DNA of 16,051 nt from a bacterium (GTDB lineage Bacteria; Actinomycetota; Acidimicrobiia; Acidimicrobiales; UBA8592). Within the stretch, counting starts at the first letter, position 1; every line of letters starts with the position of its first letter. Positions 7,301 to 12,802 of the stretch are shown piece after piece. Where the stretch lies: assembly GCA_002713605.1 (NCBI GenBank), contig PATL01000022.1, positions 8,889-24,939 on the forward strand, given 5' to 3'. The notes beneath the pieces are model-generated. The model saw nothing but the letters and a program-made list of their open reading frames with translations. It ran no database searches and was not told where the DNA came from. The position numbers were made by a program, and so were the translations under genes.

Positions 7301-7329
7301 AAGATAACGTAATTTAATATGAGGGTCAT
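7301..7329 (-). promoter_or_regulatory. Promoter for the zinc-ribbon gene
   Basis: On the minus strand, ATGACC (7324-7329, 4 of 6 matches to TTGACA), a 17-nt spacer and TATCTT (7301-7306, 4 of 6 to TATAAT) predict a start near 7294, leaving a leader of about 11 nt that carries the AGAGGGG site. The -35 lies inside the first codons of rsmD, and the -10 overlaps the plus-strand -10 proposed for rsmD. Confidence 0.45.
7305..7310 (+). promoter_or_regulatory. Candidate -10 box for a near-leaderless rsmD transcript
   Basis: TAACGT fits TAnnnT and would start transcription at about 7317, two bases before the rsmD ATG. No Shine-Dalgarno lies at useful spacing (GGAG ends 19 nt upstream). It shares two base pairs with the opposing zinc-ribbon -10. 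No clear -35. Confidence 0.38.
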
Positions 7330-7831
7330 AGCTGGAGTAGCGAAAGGGCACAAGTTAGTTAAACCAAGTGGGGATCACATTAGGCCTACGAGAGACCGAG
7401 TTAAAGAAGCTATCTTTAACTCCCTACACAGCTATGGATTGATTAACGGCAGAACATTCATTGACTTATTCTCGGGTACAGGGTCACTTGGAATAGAAGC
7501 CTTATCACGTGGAGCGAAATCAGTAGTATTTGTAGATAACCACGCAGAAGCTATTGATTGCATCATGTTAAATGTTGAAAAGTTAAATTATGGCCCATCA
7601 TCAAAGATACAGAAAGCGGATGCAATAAATTTCCTCAGAAAGGAAGACTATTTTGATGTAGCTCTTTTAGACCCCCCTTATAAGTACGAGCATTGGGGCA
7701 AATTACTAAAACGTATTAATGCTAAGTCGATAGTAATTGAGAGTTCAGAGCCGGTAACACTTGAAAGCGATTGGCAAATAATCAAGAGCCAGAAATACGG
7801 TCAAACCAACCTATTGATAGCCTCACACTAA
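7319..7831 (+). CDS. rsmD: 16S rRNA (guanine966-N2)-methyltransferase RsmD
   Basis: A SAM-dependent methyltransferase that modifies G966 of 16S rRNA in the 30S subunit. The opening MRVIAGVAKGHKL and RPTRDRVKEAIFNSL at about 22-36 are the family's RNA-facing N-terminus. FIDLFSGTGSLGIEALSRGA at 47-66 is SAM motif I, FVDNHAEA near 71-78 holds the acidic ribose-binding residue, and LLDPPYKYEH near 116-125 contains the catalytic DPPY. The 170-residue length is typical or slightly short. It lies upstream of coaD, a widespread pairing, with a 96-nt gap. All catalytic residues are present. Confidence 0.95.
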   Translation: MRVIAGVAKGHKLVKPSGDHIRPTRDRVKEAIFNSLHSYGLINGRTFIDLFSGTGSLGIEALSRGAKSVVFVDNHAEAIDCIMLNVEKLNYGPSSKIQKADAINFLRKEDYFDVALLDPPYKYEHWGKLLKRINAKSIVIESSEPVTLESDWQIIKSQKYGQTNLLIASH

Positions 7832-7837
7832 ATGAAG

Positions 7838-7869
7838 AGATTGATAAATACGGACCTATTTATTGATTT
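7838..7869 (+). repeat. Weak AT-rich hairpin in the rsmD-coaD gap
   Basis: The segment just after rsmD folds as an imperfect 13-bp stem (core ATAAATA at 7844-7850 with TATTTAT at 7857-7863, loop CGGACC), with three G-U wobbles and almost no G-C pairs. It could slow polymerase or tune processing, but it is too weak to be called a terminator with confidence. Confidence 0.25.
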
Positions 7870-7915
7870 AATCCAGAAAATAGCTCTACCCGCATAGCTA
7901 GGCTGAAATCTGAGG

Positions 7916-7921
7916 TAGATT
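7916..7921 (+). promoter_or_regulatory. Candidate -10 box for coaD
   Basis: TAGATT fits TAnnnT and places the expected start (12 nt after its first T) at 7928, exactly the A of the coaD ATG. A GAGGTAG sequence overlaps it, 11-12 nt before the ATG, so a conventional ribosome-binding site on a longer transcript is an equal alternative. Confidence 0.35.
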
Positions 7922-7927
7922 TATCAA

Positions 7928-8410
7928 ATGGCTATTACAATTTATCCTGGATCCTTTGACCCAGTTCATCATGGGCATGTGCGAATAGTAGAGACCGCAG
8001 CAACGATGTTTGACCAAGTGATAGTCGTTGCAATGCAAAATAGAGAGAAAAAAGGATTTTTATCTATTGAGAAACGACAAGAATTACTAAAAACAACTTT
8101 TGGGCATCTTGATAACGTAGTTACAGAGTCCTCAACAGGTCTTGTCGTTGATGTCGCAAAAGCATTAAATGCTGACACAATTATCAAGGGCCTTCGCTCC
8201 TCAGCAGATTTCGAAATAGAAATGCAGATGGCCCAAACCAACAAAAAAATTTCTCAAATCAACACGATCTTCATCCCAACAGATCCGGAATACTCCTATA
8301 TTTCAAGTCGATTTATTCGTGAAATAGCATCTGAAGGAGGAGATGTGTCAGGGTTAGTGCCAAAACCCGTTTCCGATTTACTCAAAAGAGGATTAGGTAA
8401 CAATGAGTGA
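7928..8410 (+). CDS. coaD: Phosphopantetheine adenylyltransferase
   Basis: Transfers AMP from ATP to 4'-phosphopantetheine, the penultimate step of CoA synthesis; CoA is in turn the donor of the prosthetic group of ACP encoded downstream. The 160-residue length is standard. Seen: YPGSFDPVHHGH at 6-17 with the nucleotidyltransferase HxGH, NREKKGFLS near 38-46, GLRSSADFEIEMQMAQTN at 88-105 (substrate-binding loop, R90), and YSYISSRFIRE near 123-132 with the ATP-binding ISSR. All catalytic elements are intact. The last 8 nt overlap the start of the SepIVA-like gene. Confidence 0.97.
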   Translation: MAITIYPGSFDPVHHGHVRIVETAATMFDQVIVVAMQNREKKGFLSIEKRQELLKTTFGHLDNVVTESSTGLVVDVAKALNADTIIKGLRSSADFEIEMQMAQTNKKISQINTIFIPTDPEYSYISSRFIREIASEGGDVSGLVPKPVSDLLKRGLGNNE

Positions 8411-8996
8411 ACCAGAGCAGAATGATGAAAGCACATCATTCGAATCAGTTGAACCATACGAAGCGCCCGAAGTTGAACGCCTAATACAAGGCCTCATAAA
8501 CGTTGTAGATGCAGCTCGTCCAGTTCCATTATCTTCATCATCCATGGTGAATAAGGACGAAATCATTTCTGTCTTAAACGATATATCTATCCGCTTGCCC
8601 GATGAGATCCGTGCTGCAAGATGGTTGCTCAAACAACGAGAAGACTTCCTCTCACGAACGCAGAGAGAAGGAGATGAATTAATCGATTTAGCTCGTGCAA
8701 GAGCAGGCCAGATGGTCCAGAAGTCTGAGGTCGTTAAAGCAGCAGAAATCCAAGCTCGGAGAATCGTCGAAGAAGCCCAAGGTGAAGCCCAAAGGCTTCG
8801 CCTCGAAACAGAAGACTTTTGTGATCAAAGACTAGCTAGCTTTGAAGCTGTTTTGAAGAAAACACAAAAAGTAGTAGCAGATGGAAGAAGTAAACTCCAA
8901 GGAGACCCGCTAGCTGACCTAAAGGAAGCACATGGATCCCCAGAAATAGAAACAGAGCAAGGACCTGAGCTGTATGACCAGGATGAAATCGGATAG
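8403..8996 (+). CDS. SepIVA-like (DivIVA-related) coiled-coil protein
   Basis: A 197-residue, highly charged protein. After a disordered acidic start, residues about 22-70 read VERLIQGLINVVDAARPVPLSSSSMV, then DEIISVLNDISIRLPDEI, the N-terminal pattern of mycobacterial SepIVA and relatives often annotated DivIVA-like or ATP synthase b-like. Residues about 72-165 form a long coiled coil rich in E, A, R and Q with repeated A-x2-A-R patterns. There is no membrane segment or signal peptide. In mycobacteria SepIVA is a septum-site factor acting on cell-wall and membrane growth. The position between coaD and the DUF177 gene matches the order in mycobacteria, which supports orthology. It overlaps coaD by 8 nt and DUF177 by 23 nt. 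Similarity is judged by eye. Confidence 0.7.
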   Translation: MSEPEQNDESTSFESVEPYEAPEVERLIQGLINVVDAARPVPLSSSSMVNKDEIISVLNDISIRLPDEIRAARWLLKQREDFLSRTQREGDELIDLARARAGQMVQKSEVVKAAEIQARRIVEEAQGEAQRLRLETEDFCDQRLASFEAVLKKTQKVVADGRSKLQGDPLADLKEAHGSPEIETEQGPELYDQDEIG

Positions 8997-9516
8997 CGAT
9001 TCCTCAGACTCGAATGAGCTTGTTGTAGACCTTCCTAAATTACAAAGAAACCAGGGTAACCCCACTGAAATAACATCAAAATGGAAACCTGACTTTATAG
9101 AAACAACCCATTCCAACGCAATCCTTATTCAAGTAAAAATCTCTCTAGAAGCAGTCTCAGATAGAGTCACCGCCATTGGAAACGCAATACTGCATTGGAA
9201 TGCGCAGTGTCGAAGATGTCTTGACGCTACTTCAGGGCAAACATCAATTGACATTAACGAGATTTTTGAAAAGGATGCTTCTGAAGGCGAAACTTTTGAA
9301 CTGCCGCTTGGCGAAAAGCTTGATTTGAAACCAATGCTGGCGGAACAGGCGATGCTCAACCTCCCACTCGCTGCCTTGTGTTCTGAATCATGCACTGGCC
9401 CAACGGAAACAAAATTTTTTACTAAATCTCCTCCAGTAACTACCGGAGAAAACGCTGAAGACCTTAGGGACCCAAGATGGGATGTCTTAGACCAGTTGAA
9501 ATTTTCAGATGACTAA
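8974..9516 (+). CDS. DUF177 / YceD family protein
   Basis: A 180-residue member of the DUF177 (YceD) family, found almost everywhere just before rpmF and linked in bacteria and plastids to 23S rRNA accumulation. Signature parts: NAQCRRCLDAT at about 76-86 (first CxxC), then IFEKDASEGE and GEKLDLKPMLAEQAMLNLPLAALC at about 113-136 (the family's LDL..L.E...L.LP..PLC core), C136 and C140, and DPRWDVLDQL near 167-176 at the C-terminus. Where relatives usually continue with a second CxxCG pair, this one reads TGPTETKFF, so that pair is absent. The ATG at 8974 lies inside the upstream gene with AAGGA 10 nt before it; ATG 8983 is an alternative. The first 20 residues are acidic and probably disordered. 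Confidence 0.85.
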   Translation: MTRMKSDSDSSDSNELVVDLPKLQRNQGNPTEITSKWKPDFIETTHSNAILIQVKISLEAVSDRVTAIGNAILHWNAQCRRCLDATSGQTSIDINEIFEKDASEGETFELPLGEKLDLKPMLAEQAMLNLPLAALCSESCTGPTETKFFTKSPPVTTGENAEDLRDPRWDVLDQLKFSDD

Positions 9517-9554
9517 CTTTTCCCAATCTGGGTGCAAGAAAGTCTGCTGGTCGG

Positions 9555-9560
9555 TAGGCT
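9555..9560 (+). promoter_or_regulatory. Candidate -10 box upstream of rpmF
   Basis: TAGGCT fits TAnnnT, lies 47 nt before the rpmF ATG and just left of the 14-bp palindrome. A GTGCAA at 9532-9537 is a poor -35 at 17-nt spacing. It would give rpmF and plsX transcription independent of the upstream operon. Confidence 0.25.
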
Positions 9561-9562
9561 CT

Positions 9563-9576
9563 AACTTGCGCAAGTT
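9563..9576. repeat. Perfect 14-bp palindrome upstream of rpmF
   Basis: AACTTGCGCAAGTT is perfectly self-complementary with no spacer, in the DUF177-rpmF gap next to a candidate -10. This geometry would suit a dimeric repressor. It does not look like the LexA or Zur operators I know. About one such 14-mer is expected by chance in 16 kb, so the position is the main argument. Confidence 0.4.
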
Positions 9577-9607
9577 CTACTTGTCGTGAGAAGAATTGGA
9601 AGAATGC

Positions 9608-9784
9608 ATGGCAGTACCAAAGAAGAAAACATCAAAGTCTAAAAGTAGGAGCAGAAGAAATTCTGCATGGAAACTTCATGCACCGACCCTTAACACGTGC
9701 CCACGTTGCAGCACCGCCAAAAGGCCCCATCATGTCTGCGGGAATTGCGGATGGTATGACGATCGAGTAGCCGTTGAGGTCTAG
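9608..9784 (+). CDS. rpmF: 50S ribosomal protein L32 (zinc type)
   Basis: A 58-residue ribosomal large-subunit protein with the canonical start MAVPKKKTSKSKSRSRRN and the zinc ribbon CPRCSTAKRPHHVCGNCGWY at 31-50 (C31, C34, C44, C47). This is the zinc-binding (C+) form rather than the Cys-free zinc-sparing form. The ATG at 9608 has GGAAGA 4 nt upstream; an in-frame TTG at 9596 would add MEEC but lacks family support. It lies between DUF177 and plsX, the standard rpmF-plsX arrangement that links ribosome and lipid synthesis. Confidence 0.97.
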   Translation: MAVPKKKTSKSKSRSRRNSAWKLHAPTLNTCPRCSTAKRPHHVCGNCGWYDDRVAVEV

Positions 9785-9799
9785 ACAAACAACGAAATC

Positions 9800-10798
9800 A
9801 TGACCGAAACATCTCTTCCTGTAGCTGTTGACGCAATGGGTGGTGATCATGCTCCCGATCAGATAATCCAAGGAGCCAGATTAGCCAAAGAATTAGGGAT
9901 ACCTATTGTCCTTTTCGGAACAGAGGAAGCTCTAGGAGATGTAAAGGATATAGAAACTATTTTTGTCTCACAAGTAGTTGAAATGGGTGAAGATCCTGGC
10001 CAAGCTGTGCGACGAAAAAAAGATTCGTCACTCATTCGAGCAGCTGAGCATGTCCGAGACGGCCATGGAGCAGCGATGGTAAGTGCAGGAAATACGGGCG
10101 CTACTATGGCGTCGGCATTGTTGAGAATGGGAAGGCTAAAAGGAGTCTCTCGTCCCGCGATCGCGACACCTATCCCCACGCTCGGAGGAGAGCATCCTGT
10201 CATCCTTCTCGACTCTGGGGCCAATGCAGAATGTCAACCTGAATGGCTCTTGCAATTTGCCGAAATGGGCGCAGTTTATTCGCGGGATAGATTTGCTGTT
10301 GAGAAACCTAAAGTTGGGCTGTTATCAATCGGTGAAGAAGCTGGAAAAGGAAACTCGTTCGTAAAAGAATCATATGAAATTTTGAATTCTGGAAATTGGC
10401 AATCGGTAAGTAAAGCAGAATTTATAGGAAATGTAGAAGGAAGAGATTTAATGAGCGGGGCCGTAGATGTGGTCGTTACCGATGGATTCACTGGAAATGT
10501 TGCACTTAAAACTCTAGAAGGAACAGCAAAGGCAATAGTTTCAGCGTTATTTTCAGCTTTCTCGAGTTCTGAAGATGCTAAGGCAGGCGCTGATCTCTTA
10601 GCGCCTTCCTTGCTGCCTCTCTATCAAAAGCTAGACCCAGATTCTGTAGGGGGAGCGGTTCTACTAGGTGTTAACGGTATAGCAATTGTTAGCCATGGGT
10701 CCTCATCAGCGAATGCAATTCTTAACGCAATTAAAACAGCACATGAACTTTTTGAAGATAAACATGTGGCACATCTCCAATCTGTTCTCAAACCCTAA
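9800..10798 (+). CDS. plsX: Phosphate acyltransferase PlsX
   Basis: Converts acyl-ACP plus phosphate to acyl-phosphate, the donor used by PlsY to start phospholipid synthesis; a peripheral membrane enzyme. The 332-residue length is typical. Seen: VAVDAMGGDHAPD at 8-20, VSAGNTGATMASALL near 94-108, LLDSGANAECQPE near 135-147, KVGLLSIGEEAGKGN near 170-184, FIGNVEGRDLMSGAVDVVVTD near 208-228 and GFTGNVALKTLEG near 229-241. The ATG is 15 nt after rpmF with no strong Shine-Dalgarno, so it may depend on coupling. The FakA-like kinase upstream in the window could also make acyl-phosphate, giving a metabolic link. Confidence 0.97.
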   Translation: MTETSLPVAVDAMGGDHAPDQIIQGARLAKELGIPIVLFGTEEALGDVKDIETIFVSQVVEMGEDPGQAVRRKKDSSLIRAAEHVRDGHGAAMVSAGNTGATMASALLRMGRLKGVSRPAIATPIPTLGGEHPVILLDSGANAECQPEWLLQFAEMGAVYSRDRFAVEKPKVGLLSIGEEAGKGNSFVKESYEILNSGNWQSVSKAEFIGNVEGRDLMSGAVDVVVTDGFTGNVALKTLEGTAKAIVSALFSAFSSSEDAKAGADLLAPSLLPLYQKLDPDSVGGAVLLGVNGIAIVSHGSSSANAILNAIKTAHELFEDKHVAHLQSVLKP

Positions 10799-10879
10799 AA
10801 AGTTTATTTCTCAAACACTTCGCCATAGACACTGGAAGATTCGCTATTATCAGAGACATAAACTTAAAGACAGGAACGT

Positions 10880-11170
10880 ATGCCAGCTGAAACCCACATG
10901 GAACAAGACCCTCTAGGCAGAGAAGCAATATTGCAGTTAATTAAAGACCGGCTCGGTGAGATCCTAGAAATAGACCCCAACACGGTCAATGAAGGGGACT
11001 CGTTTGCAGATGATTTAGATGCTGACTCTTTAGCTCTTATCGAACTTGTTGAGGCTATCGAAGAGGAACTAGCGGAAAGATCTGTTGACTTTAGAATTGA
11101 TGACGAGGATCTGGAAGATCTTAAGAGTGTAAGGGACGCAGTTGACTATGTTTTCAGTCGACTGAGCTGA
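10880..11170 (+). CDS. acpP: Acyl carrier protein
   Basis: Carries growing acyl chains on a phosphopantetheine arm in fatty-acid synthesis. The attachment site is Ser50 in DDLDADSLALIELVEAIEEEL (helix II); the usual motif is DSL followed by a V/I-E-L helix. At 96 residues it is longer than the usual 77-82: there are about 12 extra residues at the N-terminus (MPAETHMEQDPL) and a longer segment after helix II (AERSVDFRIDDEDLEDL). ATG 10880 has CAGGA 4 nt upstream; ATG 10898 would trim six residues. It follows plsX by 81 nt, where TATTAT at 10845-10850 is a possible -10, and it is 7 nt before rnc. The protein is strongly acidic, as expected. Confidence 0.92.
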   Translation: MPAETHMEQDPLGREAILQLIKDRLGEILEIDPNTVNEGDSFADDLDADSLALIELVEAIEEELAERSVDFRIDDEDLEDLKSVRDAVDYVFSRLS

Positions 11171-11177
11171 TTGTTCC

Positions 11178-11846
11178 TTGATTTCAGACCAAACGGTAGC
11201 TTTTGCAAATTCAATAAATAAAGTTTTCAAAAACTTGCTACTTCTAGAAGAGGCATTGACTCACAAATCTTGGTCTGCTGAGAACGAAGGAGCAGGGCCT
11301 AACGAGAAACTAGAGTTTTTAGGGGATTCAGTGCTCGGCCTTATTGTCACTGAGCATATATATACGAACTACCCGGAATTATCCGAGGGTCAACTTTCGC
11401 TCCTGAGATCTGTTGTTGTCGGGAGGAACTCTTTAGTAGAAGTAGCGGAAGAGATAAATCTTGATAAATATCTAAAGTTAGGAAACGCTTCTGTTTCTCC
11501 AGCTCTACTTGAGGACGCTACCGAAGCAGTAATTGGAGCAATATACCTTGATGGGGGGTGGTCAGAAGCAAAGGTATTCGTTATCAACGTTTTGGGAGAC
11601 CGAATTGAAGAATTCTCAAAGAAAAATAATGAGGACAGTAAAAGCAGGCTCAAGATGATATTTGAGCAGCAATCGTTGCCTCTGCCTCGTTACAGCATCG
11701 AATCAGACGGGCCTGATCACGAAAAAATCTTCTTCGCAAGTATCCGAGTAGGGGATGAGATAATTGGAAAAGGGAAAGGAAATAGCAAGAAAGAAGCCGA
11801 ACAGGCTGCAGCTTTTGAGGCCCTGAAAAGATACACCAGTGAATAA
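11178..11846 (+). CDS. rnc: Ribonuclease III
   Basis: Double-strand-specific endoribonuclease that cuts rRNA precursors and structured mRNAs. Residues 1-145 form the RNase III domain with the signature NEKLEFLGDSVLG at 42-54 (E46, D50) and LEDATEAVIGAIYLDGG at 111-127 (D113, E116), so the four metal-binding acidic residues are present. Residues about 154-220 are the double-stranded-RNA-binding domain, ending GKGKGNSKKEAEQAAAFEAL. The 222-residue length is normal. I took the TTG at 11178, since an in-frame TGA at 11163 leaves little alternative. It starts 7 nt after the acpP stop and is probably coupled. The order acpP-rnc-mutM-smc is typical. Confidence 0.96.
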   Translation: MISDQTVAFANSINKVFKNLLLLEEALTHKSWSAENEGAGPNEKLEFLGDSVLGLIVTEHIYTNYPELSEGQLSLLRSVVVGRNSLVEVAEEINLDKYLKLGNASVSPALLEDATEAVIGAIYLDGGWSEAKVFVINVLGDRIEEFSKKNNEDSKSRLKMIFEQQSLPLPRYSIESDGPDHEKIFFASIRVGDEIIGKGKGNSKKEAEQAAAFEALKRYTSE

Positions 11847-11873
11847 CTTGCAAAATAAGGCGCTAAAATCGTC

Positions 11874-11903
11874 ATGCTACGCAAATCTATAAGGAAACTA
11901 TGA
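11874..11903 (+). CDS. Possible leader peptide overlapping the mutM-like start
   Basis: An ATG followed by MLRKSIRKL and a TGA that overlaps the mutM-like ATG as ATGA (11900-11903). No ribosome-binding site is visible, and the mutM-like gene has its own AAGGAA within this ORF. It may be chance. Listed because the same ATGA arrangement occurs in the fakA-recG gap. Confidence 0.15.
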   Translation: MLRKSIRKL

Positions 11904-12742
11904 TCCAACTCCCAGAAATAGAAACAATTCGGAGAGACTTAGAACGAGATTGTGTTGGTAAAAAAGTAAAAAAAATTGAAGTTATAAAATCAAAAGTCGT
12001 AGGTGGCCCTAAAGCAAAGTCAGCAATTGAGAAAACACTAGAACAGTCAAAGGTCGAATCTGTCTCTAGAGTAGGGAAGTTCTTACTTTTGGAGTTATCC
12101 AATGAGATGACATTAGCAATTGCACTTGGAAGTGGCGGGCAAATAAGTAGAGTCCCTAACAAAGCAGAAATTCACCCAAAGACTCAACTGATACTGACTT
12201 TCACGCAAACTGGGCAGATGAGGCTAATTGATCATGTCGGTGAGGCCTCGGTTTCTCTTCATGGAACTTCAGAAGTCATTGAGGATAAACCTGAACTAGC
12301 TGAGCTTGGAATTGATCCAATTGAACACTCCCAGCAGATAACTTGGGGGGATTTTGCACATTATCTTCAAGCAAGGAAAGCGAAACTTAAAACATTGCTC
12401 GTTGATGATTCATTTGTGGTCGGTATCGGGCCAATGTACGCTGACGAGATTTTATTTGGAGCTGGCCTGAGATACGACCGCATGTCAGACTCTTTGACAA
12501 CAAATGAAGTAAGGAGACTTTGGCAATCAATAGTCCAAACAGTCTACGATGCCGTTAAGTATCGGGGATCAACTGTTGATGGGAGTCTTTATGTAGATAC
12601 GAACGGCGAGCCCGGATCATTTCAAGATCATCATTCGGTCTTTGAGAAGCATGGAGAACTAAGCCCAAGGTCGCGTAAACCAATAGCGCGATCTAAGTTC
12701 GGTGGAATCTGGACTTACTATTGTGATCAAAGCCAAGTTTAA
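11900..12742 (+). CDS. Fpg/MutM-family protein with missing catalytic and zinc-finger residues
   Basis: A 280-residue homologue of formamidopyrimidine-DNA glycosylase in the usual rnc-smc position. Fold markers remain: LPEIETIRRDL at 4-14, RVGKFLLLEL at 57-66 (K60 equals the Fpg K57 position), ELGIDPI near 135-141, the helix-two-turn-helix AKLKTLLVDDSFVVGIGPMYADEIL at about 161-185, and VKYRGSTVDG. However, the start is MIQLPE instead of MPELPE, so the nucleophilic Pro and the catalytic Glu are Ile and Gln. HLGMSG is ALGSGG, DPRxFG is reduced to DHVG, GIGN is GIGP, and the C-terminal finger has one Cys of four (ELSPRS and YYCDQSQ). No in-frame upstream start exists and AAGGAA sits before the ATG. 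Base-excision activity is unlikely; a DNA-binding or structural role is inferred. Confidence 0.88.
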   Translation: MIQLPEIETIRRDLERDCVGKKVKKIEVIKSKVVGGPKAKSAIEKTLEQSKVESVSRVGKFLLLELSNEMTLAIALGSGGQISRVPNKAEIHPKTQLILTFTQTGQMRLIDHVGEASVSLHGTSEVIEDKPELAELGIDPIEHSQQITWGDFAHYLQARKAKLKTLLVDDSFVVGIGPMYADEILFGAGLRYDRMSDSLTTNEVRRLWQSIVQTVYDAVKYRGSTVDGSLYVDTNGEPGSFQDHHSVFEKHGELSPRSRKPIARSKFGGIWTYYCDQSQV

Positions 12743-12790
12743 AAACTCAAAAAATTGAACTACAAACGTGTAATTTGCCTCAGGAGCGAC

Positions 12791-12796
12791 TAGTTT
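12791..12796 (+). promoter_or_regulatory. Candidate -10 box for a leaderless smc transcript
   Basis: TAGTTT fits TAnnnT and places the expected transcription start exactly on the G of the smc GTG (12803). The only Shine-Dalgarno-like sequence, CAGGAG, ends 16 nt before the GTG, too far for normal use. The -35 region (about 12768-12773, GTGTAA) is poor. Confidence 0.4.
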
Positions 12797-12802
12797 CACT
12801 CT

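Noticed and set aside
9596..9607. Upstream TTG start for rpmF adding MEEC
   Set aside because: L32 proteins start MAVPKKK, and ATG 9608 has its own GGAAGA at fitting distance.
11840..11902. An earlier start that could restore a MPELPE-type N-terminus to the MutM-like protein
   Set aside because: No in-frame Met or other start precedes 11900 in a usable position, and a ribosome-binding site AAGGAA sits right before this ATG. The bases there do not encode Pro-Glu in any nearby frame.
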